NCBI GenBank assembly: GCA_963575745.1
Contig: CAUYUJ010003669.1
Location: 270,448-334,447 of the forward strand
DNA: 64,000 bases
Source of the DNA: Prorocentrum cordatum
Lineage: Eukaryota; Sar; Dinophyceae; Prorocentrales; Prorocentraceae
Direction: 5' to 3'
The notes beneath the pieces were generated by a model, which was not told where the DNA came from, did no database searches, and saw only the letters and a list, made by a program, of their open reading frames with translations. The position numbers and the translations under genes are program-made. The stretch's first letter is position 1; each line of letters begins with the position of its first letter. Shown here in pieces: positions 12,601-22,023 of the stretch.

Positions 12601-12785
12601 ACCGGAGGCTTCCGTGACGACCCCCCCCCCCGGGGCCCCCGCCCGTCTGTCTTGTTTCCCGACTTGTGGTAAACCAGAGGCTTCCGTGACGAGCTCGGGG
12701 GGGCTCCGGGCGCAACCTAAACCGGAGGCTTCCGCGACGAGGGGGCGCCCAAACCGGAGGCTACCGTGACGACCCCCCCCCCGGA
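12601..12785 (+). repeat. Short repeats of a GGAGGCTTCCGTGACGA motif
   Basis: Four copies start near 12,603, 12,674, 12,722 and 12,757 at irregular spacing, separated by runs of C. They lie inside the hAT-like element. Confidence 0.65.
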
Positions 12786-12789
12786 GGTT

Positions 12790-13700
12790 TCCTGGTCGGG
12801 GGCCCTCGGGGGGGCCCTCTCGGGGCCCTCCAGGCCTTCCAATGCAATCTCGGAGGGCCTCAAGAGGGCTCCAAGAGAGCCTCAGGAGGGCCTCAAAATT
12901 TCAAATATATTGACAAACTTTGAAGCTCTCTTGGAACCGTCTTGAGCCCGCTTGAAGCCCTCCGGATCGCACTGGAAGGCCCTGGAGGGCCCGGGCAATG
13001 CTCCAAGAGGGCCCCTAGAGGGCCTCAAGACGGCCCTCAGCGAGCCCAACGAGGGCCCCAAGGGGGCCCAAGAGATACCCAAGAGGGCCTCTTGTGCACG
13101 ACCACTTGCGTATATGAACACTGCTATCCATGACCACTCTCGTATTCAACTGCTATTGTATATCACCCCTCCCTCCTGGCTCATCCCTTCACCCTCATCG
13201 CTCCACCTGATGATCAGGGCAAGTCGCCTGGTGATTTTTTGGACGGGCTGGTGGGGATACGCGGGGCGCCAACAATTTCTGGAAGCCTGCCTGAGGGCTC
13301 AAGGGAGCCCCAAGTGGGCCCCGTGAGGCCCACAAGAGGACCTCGGGGGGCCCCGCCTGGACCCCAAGAAAATCCAAAGTTAGGAAGCGCGCTGAATCCT
13401 GATTCAGGAATGTATCGGGGTCCACTTGATGCCCCGTGGGGGCATTCTCCAGGACTTCCTGAAACCCGCCCGAAGCCGGGGGGAGCCCGTGTTGCCGAGA
13501 ACTCGCTAATACGGCTTTAATAAAATCTAATTACCCCCCAAGAGGGCCCAAATCCAATATTCAAAATGCTTTTTGGCTCTGGGCCATCTGGGGATCCATC
13601 CGGGGCCCTCCTGGAGACCCCCTGGGGGTCTCCCCAAGGCCCACCCACAGCCCCCTCGAACCCATTGAGGGCCCCAAAGAACGCCCCAGAGGGCACCCAT
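12790..13700. repeat. Diffuse GGGCC / AGAGGGCC repeats
   Basis: Degenerate short units such as GAGGGCCTCAAGA and GAGGGCCCC recur at 12,800-13,090 and 13,320-13,700. Related degenerate blocks occur at 46,140-46,300 and 58,015-58,760. No fixed period is seen and no gene is supported. Confidence 0.5.
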
Positions 13701-14814
13701 CAGAAGGGGTCCAAATACATGTATGTTTGGAGGGCCCGTATTAGGACGCATGGTGTAACGTGAGTTTGGGCCGTTGCGTGGGCCACGCCGGTGCCCTCTT
13801 GGAGCCGTCTTGGGCCGCGCTAAGGCTGTCCTGAAGCCCCGAGGATGCCCCGAGAGAACCCCGAGAGAGTCCCAAGGAGGCTCCTGCAAGCGACATTTGC
13901 ATGCACACTTTTACGTCGTATTGTTTCCGCGTGCTCCCTTGAAGCAAGAGGGTAAGGTTTCCCTCGATGTGGCATGCATTGCCGTTTGCCCCACGGCGCG
14001 GCGTCGTGCTCAACAACAACGTCCCCCGCCATGCCATTGCGGTTGCATGATGCACCGTGCACCTTGACCTGGGGCCCACTGGGGGTCGGCTTGGAGCCCT
14101 CTCGGAGCTCTTTTGGGGGCCTCAGAAGACCTTTTTTCGGAGCCTCGTTGCGGCTTCGGGGGGGGGGGGGCCTCGCCCAGCTCGCTCGAGGGAAACCGCG
14201 AGCTCCGGAGTCCGACCGCCAGCATCAATCGTCTGGCAACCCCCGCATATCCTAACATTCTCGGTAACCTAGGAAAGCGGGGCCCCGGGCGTCAGCCGAA
14301 ATCGACGGCGAGTTGTTGTCAAATCCCTGCAATTTCCGCGAGGGGCCACTGTCGAGCATTGATTCTGAGACAAACACAAAACGCACGCGAGTGGTTAAGA
14401 TGATCGAGTCAACAGTAGCACCGAAAAGTGTCAGCGGGCAGTCATATGTTTCCTCTAGTTACGAAGCCGCTCGCGCCCCAAGATGCAGATGCGATGGTGC
14501 CGCATCTGAAAACATTGTAGACGCACGCGCAAGAATGGCAGCGATGCTCCCATTGCTCCTTCGCCAACTCCGCCAAACAAGCACGCATTCCGACTCGATC
14601 GAGGAAGCTGCGCGGCACACTTGTTGCACTTCATGACTTCTGTTTGCGAATTCCTTTGGGGCGGCGCCGGTCGTGCCCCGAGAGCGCTTCGCGCGTGGGC
14701 AATTCATTTTGCTCGCGTCTGCAGCCAACGCACGCGCGGACCGCATTGACCTCGAAAACGCAAAACTCGCTACGCAAGGGCATGGTTTGCTAGGGGTCGG
14801 TTTGGCCGCCCCTG

Positions 14815-16113
14815 AACACAACAGCACCAAGGAATTGGGCCAGCCGAAGGGCCGAGCGACCGCGGGGCGGCGGGCGAGCCTGGGGCGACCAGTGCAGCCG
14901 ACGGAAAAGCGAAAACAAACAAAAACAAACGAATTCACAGAATTGGGCCAGCCGAAGGGCCGAGCGACCGAAAGGCGGCGGGCGTGCCCAGGGCGACCAG
15001 CGCAGCCGACGGGCAAGCGAAAACAAACAAAAATAAACCAAAGCAGAGAAGTGGGCCAGCCGAGGGGCCGAGCGACCGCGGGGCGACGGGCGAGAGCGGG
15101 CGACCAGTGCAGCCGACGGGCAAGCGAAAACAAACAAACACAAGCAAATCCACAGAATTGGGCCAGCCGGGTGGCCGAGCGACCGAACGGCGGCGGGTGC
15201 GCTCAGGGCGACAGGTGCAGCCGGCAAGCAAGCGAAAACTAACAAAAACAAGCAAAGCCAAGGAATTGGGCCAGCCGAGGGGCCGAGTAACCGCGGAGCG
15301 ACGGGCGAACCTGGGGCGACCAGTGCAGCCGACGGACAAGCGAAAACAAACAAAAACAAACAAATCCACAGAATTGGGCCCGCCGAGGGGCCGAGCGACC
15401 GAAAGGCGGCGGGCGTGCCCAGGGCGAACAGCGCAGCCGACGGGCAAGCGAAAACGAATAACAATGAACAAATTCAAAAAATTGGACCAGCCGAGCGACC
15501 GCGGGGCGGCGGGCGAACCTGGGGCGAACACAAACAAATACACATCATTGGGCCAGCCGAGGGGCCGAGCGACCGAAAGGCGGCGGGCGCGCCCAGGGCG
15601 ACCAGTGCAGCAGACGGGCAAACGAAAACAAACAAACACAAACAAAACAAAATAATTGGGCCAGTCGAGGGGCCGAGCGACCGCGGGGCGGCGGGCGAGC
15701 CTGGGGCGACCAGCGCAGCCGACGGTCAGGCGAAAACAAACAAAAACAAGCAAATCAACAGAATTGGGCCAGCCGGGGGGCCATGCGACCGAAAGGCGGC
15801 GGGCGTGCCCAGGGCGACCAGTGTAGCCGACGGGCAAGCGAAAACAAACAAAAACAAACAAAACCAAGGAATTGGGCCAGCAGAAGGGCCGAGCGACCGC
15901 GGAGCGGCGGGCGAGTCTGGGGCGACCAGCGCAGCCGACGGACAAGCGAAAACGAACAAAACAATTAAAACCAAAGAATTGGGCAAGCCGAGGGGCCGAG
16001 CGACCGAACGGCGGCGGGCGAGCCTGGGGCGACCAATGCAACCGACGGCCATGCGAGAACAAACCAAAACAACAAGCCAAGGAATGTGGCCAGCCGAAGG
16101 GCCGAGCGACCAG
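14815..16113 (+). repeat. 108-bp satellite, right part
   Basis: This part, of about 12 monomers, has the same orientation and alternating types as the main array, of which it is the continuation beyond the hAT-like insertion. It ends near 16,113 and is followed by the right copy of the flanking direct repeat. Confidence 0.9.
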
Positions 16114-16144
16114 CGTCACCCAGGGAAGTGACAACCAAACCCTA

Positions 16145-16227
16145 GAAGTAGATTCGGTTTGCGCCCGCCCCAAAAAAACAATAAGAAATATATAGTTTTG
16201 AAATAGGAAGGCGCTTGAAGTAGATTT
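16145..16227. repeat. Direct repeat flanking the satellite block, right copy
   Basis: GAAGTAGATT...CCCCAAAAAAACA (16,145-16,180) matches 5,473-5,508 at roughly 30 of 36 positions by eye. It is followed by a diverged copy of the adjoining unit, ending again in GAAGTAGATT. Confidence 0.55.
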
Positions 16228-16651
16228 GGGTCTGGGAATCCAAAAATACCTACTCTCAGCGACTGGTGGGTACCGCTGTTATCCCCTAAGGCCAACTCGT
16301 GGCGATCGCCAGAGTAGCCCTAGACTGTGGTCACCGTCGTGCCGTGCAGGCACTTCAAACGCCTCAGGTCCAATGCCCAGTCACTCTTACGCATGGCCGT
16401 GAATGCACTCATGTGGGCTCGTGACTCTTCCTCGGTGATCGCAGATCGCTGGAAGATCCATTGGGTACTCACCCCATCGAGGCGATTGCTGCGTCAATGG
16501 GATGTCCTCGAAGGTATCCTCGTCGGCAAGCGCCGCCATCTCATCTGGCCATAGGTGTTGACCATCAATACAGTCTGTAGCATGTCGCGCTCAGGCATAG
16601 CACTGGTGCCACTGCGCACACTGACCAGACTGTCAGCTCGGCGCTGGCGTA

Positions 16652-16915
16652 GCGGGTTACCCCGCATCCTGCCGCAAGGCGCATTGGCCCTTTCCATGCG
16701 CCTGAGCCGCGCTTCATTAGCAGGCAACCCGGTAACCCCGCAGTTGAATCAGCGGGCGTGGTGTCTGCAGCTGGCTCAGCCATCAGCAGCATCTGCGAAT
16801 CTGCGGCGGGCATCACGGCTGGCGGTTCCGGCCGCGCATATGGCGGTGGCATTGCCGTTGGCAACGGCGCGGTATGTTCGGCAGGTTGCCCCGCAAGTAA
16901 CGCCGGTGACCCCGC
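16652..16915 (-). repeat. Family A hairpins at 16,652, 16,881 and 16,902
   Basis: 16,652-16,665 is a perfect 5-bp stem (minus GCGGG-GTAA-CCCGC). 16,881-16,894 has loop GCAA. 16,902-16,915 has loop GTCA and one stem mismatch. Confidence 0.75.
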
Positions 16916-17315
16916 TGGCGCTGTGTGCCCGGCCATGATGGCTGTGATCCTTCCTGTTCAGCTCCTCACGGAGGTCCCTGAGCTCGTTCGCCCCTCGGAA
17001 TATTTCCTGGCGTCGTTGTTCGGCGTCTTGTCTACCCGCAAGGGCGCAAGGGAACTCGGCTGTGATCAGTCCAGTGCCGCGGCACACAGCACATGGCGCC
17101 ACATTAGGGGCTCCATCGATCTTCCGGTCGACATTCGATTGGGCCACTCTGCCCCAGCAGACTGTGCGGAATACGTGGCCGCACTGGAGCCTCCATACCT
17201 TGTCGCGGTACTAACTCCTCAAAGCAAATCGCGCCCTTCGTGAAGTCATCGTCGTTGATGATAGGCGGTGTGGCCGTTGGCCTCGCACGCCTCTGCTGCT
17301 AGAACGTGCATTGGG

Positions 17316-17358
17316 GCAGGTTGCCTCGCAGCCACGACCCCGAAGCAGGTTGCCCCGC
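17316..17358 (-). repeat. Family A hairpins at 17,316 and 17,345
   Basis: Both have loop GCAA on the minus strand. The first carries one stem mismatch (GCGAG against CCTGC); the second pairs fully if one G-U is allowed. Confidence 0.75.
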
Positions 17359-18175
17359 GCCACGACCCATCATGCGACGCGCCCGTCGTGCGTGATTGCG
17401 CTGTCGTCGTGCATATTGGGCTGAGAGGTTCGCCTGCTGTGATTCGTGCATGACCAAAATCTCAGGACGAAGCTCTCCCAGTGACAGCGGGATCGTCAGC
17501 TCTGGACCATGTGCGGTGACATGGCGCCAAGTACCCGTGGTGTGGTACCTGTCCAGGGACACCTGACTCGGATCCTGCGCCTCGCGTGAGCTGCAACCAA
17601 TAAAAATCATCCACTCCTGCCCTGGCATACGGGTTCTCAGGCCAACTTCCAACGCGATCTACCCCAGTGGTCTGCGCATAGCAGCCGGGGAACATTGCCG
17701 ACTCCATCTGTGGAGCCACTGGCCTGTGGGCCGCCGTCGGGTCGTTTTTCGGGCGGCTGAAGAACGCAAGTGCGTTTCCATGCCTGTTCGGATGATCCGG
17801 CGACGGATTCGCACCTGACTGGAGTCCAGCTTGCATTCGGCAGAGCGACCCCATCGCGCCTCATCTGCGCCATCGCGTCCCGCGTCTGGCGGTGCATCTA
17901 CTGTTGCCGCGACAGCATGCTTTCAGCCCTTTGAGCCGTCTCCGCCATGGGCTGCATGTTACCGCGCTGATCCGCTGGCATTGGGTGGAATGTTGGCAGC
18001 TGCCCATTCGGCGGCACTGCAGCACGCGGGGATGCGAACGGCAATGTAGCCTGTAGTACTTGATAGAGATACGGGTCCATCCGCATGCTCTGGGGTCTCG
18101 CCTGTAGGCTGTGAAGGCTCCCAGTGCTTTGTGATGTTCCAAACGGTGTCGTGGGCCTGCTCCGGCGCGAATGCA

Positions 18176-18994
18176 GCAGGTTGCCCCGCAGGAATTGGCA
18201 ATTGCTGCGCCTGCAGACGCCGCGGGTCGTTTGCGAAGAGCCTATTGCTTGGAACAACGCTACTGGAGGCGATGCCTGATACATCTGCGCTCTGGGCCTG
18301 CATCCAGGATCCATCTGGGCCGTCTGCAGGTATCCCCGCTGGGTTCACCTCCTGAATCATGAGCACTGTTGCATGGTGCACGTCAGCTGCGGGTGCATCT
18401 GGCGCGGGTACACGCAAGTTAAGCGGCGTCTCTGGGGTGACCTATCCCAACAAACCAGTCGTGCGGCACGGATGCAGGCAAGTTGCCACGCTGTTCTTGG
18501 GTGTACAATTCGTTTACCCATGTCTGTCCAACTCCTATTGTGCGTGTGCAATCTCGTGGGTTGTCCTTGATGCCAATGAGCTGGGCAAGGAAGCGCGCCG
18601 GGATTCGACCTTCCACCCGAAGTCATGATGCTGTCATTGTCAGACCACCACACTGGGATGTTGTCGCGAACCAATTTCTCGAGGCCGGTAAGTATCAATA
18701 CCTCGGCGTCTACTCGCATGCCCGACTGGCTGCGTTTGTCCCCAGGTAAGTAAGGGCATCCATGAACCATCTGCCTGCCTGACTTCCCCTTGGGGTTGTC
18801 TAGTCCTCGGCACGATGGACCGATCTGCAGTATATTCGGGATGTTTCTCCACTGTGTTCCACGCGCGAGAAAACGTGGTGCTCCTTCTACTGTCAGGTCG
18901 GTCACCGGCGAGCGCAGTGAATCTTGGAATTGTATGCCAGGATCACTGCGCCCATTGCTGGGCCGAAGGTAGTAGGTCGGGCAGGTTTCCCCGC
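18176..18994 (-). repeat. Family A hairpins at 18,176, 18,478 and 18,981
   Basis: Minus-strand loops are GCAA, GCAA and GAAA. The 18,981-18,994 copy shows that the loop changes within the GNRA class while the stem is kept. Confidence 0.75.
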
Positions 18995-19621
18995 TATGGG
19001 TAACCTTCTTCATCTGGGGAGTCAGTTCCTCTTTATGTCAGTACTGAAGTCGACCACTTCGTATATCTTCAACACAGAGAGTGCCTGGCATGCCCAATGT
19101 CTGGGCTCGAGGTGCTGCTCAACGACGTCGAGGTACTTGTCATGTCACCATGCGTAGTTTTGTGGTGGCCAGTTTGTAAGCAAATCCCCGAGACGTACCC
19201 GGCCGTCGTACTCGTCATACGAAATGACCATATCTGTGAATCGTCGTGAGATGTTGTCGTAATGGAATGGCTTGTGCCGGATGGCTGTAGTGTTCAATTT
19301 TGAGCAACGCCGCTGCTCACGAAGGGGTTGGTAGCCGCGTTGACTCGTGCTGCGTTCTGAGGATCCTCGTCAGTCCGTCAACCTCACCGCTGTAGGTGAG
19401 TGAGGACTGGCGCTCGGCGCAGCTTGTCGCGAACTCGCTGGCGTTCTGCAGCTGTCTCGCTCGTGCACGTTGCCGTGCAGTCAACTGGGTACTTGACTAC
19501 CCAGCATCGGCTTGTGCCATCGTCTGCCTTTTCGTAATATGCAGGGTTGACTGGCATCAGCTTGGGAGTGCCAAGTAGTTCCCAGTAGCGCCTGCACCCA
19601 TACTTCAATTCGGGGATATTA

Positions 19622-19701
19622 GCAGGTTCCCCCGCGAATGCAGACGCAGTAAGTGACCCCGCAGATGCCGGCGCAGCGGCAGACTCAGCGAGTGGCCCCG
19701 C
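19622..19701 (-). repeat. Three clustered family A hairpins
   Basis: 19,622-19,635 has loop GGAA, 19,649-19,662 has loop GTCA with a weaker stem, and 19,688-19,701 has loop GCCA with a stem closed by G-C and G-U pairs. Confidence 0.65.
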
Positions 19702-19972
19702 ACTTCAAAGCGGGCCCTTCTCCTTCTCGCGGATGTCCTTGTGCTGGCACCTGCTCGCCTTGGGAGCCCCCGGCGGGCGTGCCCTGGACGTGGTCTGGAG
19801 CGTCTTCTTTTCCGCCTTCTGCTGCGAGGCATGGTGCGCAGTTGGCCCATCCGGCGAAGGTGACGAGCCAGCCCCGCGTAGTGCTACAGGTTCTTTCGGC
19901 TCGGGCGCGCTAGTGCCCTGGAATGCCGCCGCCGCAGCTGCATCGGCTGGTCCCCTGGAACGCTTTGTGATA

Positions 19973-19986
19973 GCAGGTTGCCCCGC
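19973..19986 (-). repeat. Family A hairpin
   Basis: The minus strand reads GCGGG-GCAA-CCTGC: a 5-bp stem with one G-U pair and a GNRA loop. Confidence 0.75.
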
Positions 19987-20073
19987 GGGCGTCTCCTCGG
20001 ATCGCTTCGCCTTGCTTTGCTGGCGGCCCCCGGGGCTTTGCGCCCTCTCCCAAGCTGGTCCGCGTCTTCGACC

Positions 20074-20793
20074 TCATCGACCCTGGCGCGCTCGAGGATG
20101 GGGGCGCACTTGTACGGCCTGTCTCCCATGACGAGCGCTTCGGGGGGCCATCCGCGCGATCGGCGGGGCCCCCCGCGCCCGCGGGCCCAGCAAATTTCCC
20201 CGCACTTTTTTGCGGGGAGTCATCCGTCGGAGCGCGCCCCCGTCGATGGATCCTCGCATCCTGAATATTGATCTTTCTCTTGCGATCCAATCCAGGTTGC
20301 ACCTTCCGCCGGGCAGCGCGCGCTCCGCCGCGGCATGGACCCAGCTTTCGTCTGCTTCGGCACCATGCTGCGTCGCCCTTCTCCAAGAAAAGACCCTCCG
20401 TGACTTGCGCGCCGGCGCCCGCGCGCCCGCGCCGTCGCCGGCGCCGCAATCATTCTCATATTCCGACGGAGGCACGGTGGGATCAACAACTGGCGCGAGG
20501 CCTGCAACCTCGTCGTCTCCCCCAGCCTCGGCCGGCGGGCCCCCCCGCTTGCCTTGGTCGCGGCCAGCGCCTTCACGGGGAGGAGCAGGTTGCCCCGCAG
20601 AGGAGGCCACTCCTGCATTAACTCGGGAAGGGCGCTCCTCGCGCGCGTGGCATGCCCGATTGCGGCGCCTGAGTCGGCGGTCCTCGTCTGGGCGCTGCCG
20701 CTCGTGCTCGACGAGTGCTGCCTGATGGTCATCCAGCTTCTTGTAGTCTGCCTTGGTCAGGCGCGTGCGTCCGGGGTCGCAGCCCGGGTCCAC
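20074..20793 (-). CDS. Hypothetical Arg/Ala/Gly-rich open frame
   Basis: The frame is about 240 codons long and charged, with a central E-H-E-R-Q-R-P-D-E-D-R-R-L-R-R-R-N stretch that could form a helix and a family A hairpin read in frame as A-G-Q-P-A. Just upstream on this strand (20,757-21,056) another frame has a Cys-containing stretch, C-A-D-R-L-E-C-R-G-V-V-R-G-C-E-H-F. The two could be exons of one gene, but no splice pair is obvious. I do not recognise a family. GC bias alone can keep such frames open. Confidence 0.25.
   Translation of the reverse strand: MDPGCDPGRTRLTKADYKKLDDHQAALVEHERQRPDEDRRLRRRNRACHAREERPSRVNAGVASSAGQPAPPREGAGRDQGKRGGPPAEAGGDDEVAGLAPVVDPTVPPSEYENDCGAGDGAGARAPARKSRRVFSWRRATQHGAEADESWVHAAAERALPGGRCNLDWIARERSIFRMRGSIDGGALRRMTPRKKVRGNLLGPRARGAPPIARMAPRSARHGRQAVQVRPHPRARQGR
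20190..20217 (-). repeat. Degenerate family A hairpin overlapping a perfect 7-bp stem
   Basis: The minus strand 20,190-20,203 reads GCGGG-GAAA-TTTGC, pairing through three G-U pairs with a GAAA loop. It overlaps a perfect hairpin at 20,198-20,217 (CCCCGCA, 6-nt loop, TGCGGGG). Confidence 0.65.
20585..20598 (-). repeat. Family A hairpin
   Basis: The minus strand reads GCGGG-GCAA-CCTGC and encodes A-G-Q-P-A in the overlapping open frame. Confidence 0.75.
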
Positions 20794-21260
20794 CTTTCTG
20801 CCCCGGCCGCCCCCGCGCGACCAGACCCGCGGGTTCTCTCAAGATTGGGGCCCCTTGAAGGGCGCCCCATCGGGCACTTCGGCCCGCGGCCCGCAAAGTG
20901 CTCGCACCCGCGGACCACCCCTCGGCATTCCAACCGGTCCGCGCAAATGCTTCTTCTGTAAGCCTGCTTCTCCAGCTCGTCGGGCTGACGGGCGTTGCCG
21001 GCTCTGCTGGAACGGATGACCTTGCCAGCGCCAGGGCCCCGACGCGCGGGCTGCAACGACCAGTGGTGACGGATCTATTGGTCGGCGTAGCCCTGCGCCC
21101 GCCAGCGCTCCATGTAGTCCAGCGGCTTGCTCTGGCGGGCGATGCCGTCGTTGCGGTGACCGACCGCGGGCGAGAATAATGCACCGGAGATGATAAAGTT
21201 TGGTCTGGCGGGGACAATCAACGATTTTCACTGGGCAGGCGGTGTCAGTTAGAAATTAAC

Positions 21261-21310
21261 GATGTTGATGATGATGATGATGATGATGAGGATGATGATG
21301 ATGATAACGG
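21261..21310 (+). repeat. GAT microsatellite
   Basis: Imperfect (GAT)n on the plus strand. The surrounding 21,218-21,733 shows no gene I can support. Confidence 0.85.
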
Positions 21311-21733
21311 TGATCCTGGGCGCTCGGCAAGACTGGCTCGAGAGATCTCGACGCTCGTGCTCCAATGCTTTGCCTGCGCGAAAAACACATGTAAAGTCCA
21401 AATGCAATCGGCCCCCGCTGCCCTGCTGCGCGTTCCTGACTCGGGAACGGCTGAGACAGTGAGAACCCCGCGGCCCTGCCGCACGTTCGTGACTTGGGCA
21501 AACTGAACTGGCGAGAATCCAACAGCCCTGCCACGCGCTCGCGATTGCGAAAGATGATATGGTGTGACCACCATGGCCATGCTCAGCGTTTCTGATGCCG
21601 TTGCTAGTCAACATGAGATGATGCAACTTCGATGCGCAACGCCCCCGGTGGATTATAAAGTTCGGCCTCGGCGCCCTCCCCCGCAATTTAACCCTGTTGA
21701 ACGGGTGTGAAACATAGAAGGGGGATGGGGGGG

Positions 21734-21821
21734 TAATCTGATTTGGCAAATAAACGGAAACATTATATTAAGTGAAGCAGGCCCTCTTGGGTGACATCAC
21801 ATGCCCTGCCCTGTGTTGTCG
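21734..21821 (+). repeat. Left terminal inverted repeat of the giant element
   Basis: It holds the outer motif (21,734-21,754) and the inner motif (21,792-21,821), 58 bp apart start to start. The corresponding spacing at the right end is 63 bp. Confidence 0.75.
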
Positions 21822-21903
21822 CCGCCACTCGCCGCCACTCCTGGGTGACATCACATGCCCTGCCCTGTGTTGTCGCCGCGTCCTGGGTGACATCAGATAC
21901 CCT
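21785..21903 (+). repeat. Tandem copies of the inner TIR motif
   Basis: TGACATCACATGCCCTGCCC occurs at 21,792 and 21,846, and a truncated copy (TGACATCAGATACCCT) at 21,888. Such subterminal repeats are typical transposase binding sites in several DNA transposon families; that role here is inference. Confidence 0.7.
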
Positions 21904-22023
21904 CGATGCATTTTCTCTCACCGCAAAGAGATCGCTGCGTCTTTTAAGAAGCGAATCACCGTCGCCGCACCTCGCCCTAGCGCCCCCTACCCCCCGCCAC
22001 CGCGGGTCACCAAGGGATGATTT

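Larger units (their letters stand above)
10509..14822. mobile_element. 4.3-kb hAT-like non-autonomous element inside the satellite
   Basis: The octamer AACACAAC lies at 10,509-10,516 and again at 14,815-14,822, directly outside inverted ends. The right end, read inward, starts CAGGGGCGGCCAAACCGACC. The left end reads ACATCGGGCGCGGCCAAACC, and both continue CGACCCCTA.CAAACCAT.CC. Joining the flanks recreates a normal satellite spacer leading into AGCACCAAGG. An 8-bp duplication with CAGGG-type ends is the hallmark of the hAT superfamily. No transposase-like frame is visible in the 4.3 kb, so it appears non-autonomous. The left end differs from the right by a small indel near the tip. Confidence 0.75.
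16240..19610 (-). pseudogene. Decayed minus-strand coding tract with family A hairpins
   Basis: Several broken minus frames have protein-like composition. They include 18,357-19,013 (with V-D-A-E-V-L-I-L-T-G-L-E-K-L-V-R-D-N-I-P-V-W-W-S), 18,419-18,616 (with R-I-P-A-R-F-L-A-Q-L-I-G-I-K-D-N-P-R) and 19,384-19,608 (with R-R-Y-W-E-L-L-G-T-P-K-L-M-P). They appear to be pieces of one protein broken by frameshifts, but I do not recognise the family. Family A hairpins are spread through them. The tract lies upstream, on the same strand, of the retropepsin fragment beyond the satellite, so it may be the N-terminal part of the same retroelement. Function is unknown. Confidence 0.35.

Noticed and set aside
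11453-12715. Minus frame of about 420 codons rich in Ser/Pro/Leu
   Set aside because: Produced by the purine-rich tract; the opposite strand is open too.
16262-16310. Short resemblance to the conserved GGGATAACAG region of large-subunit rRNA
   Set aside because: Only about 10-15 bases match on the complement, with no flanking rRNA similarity.
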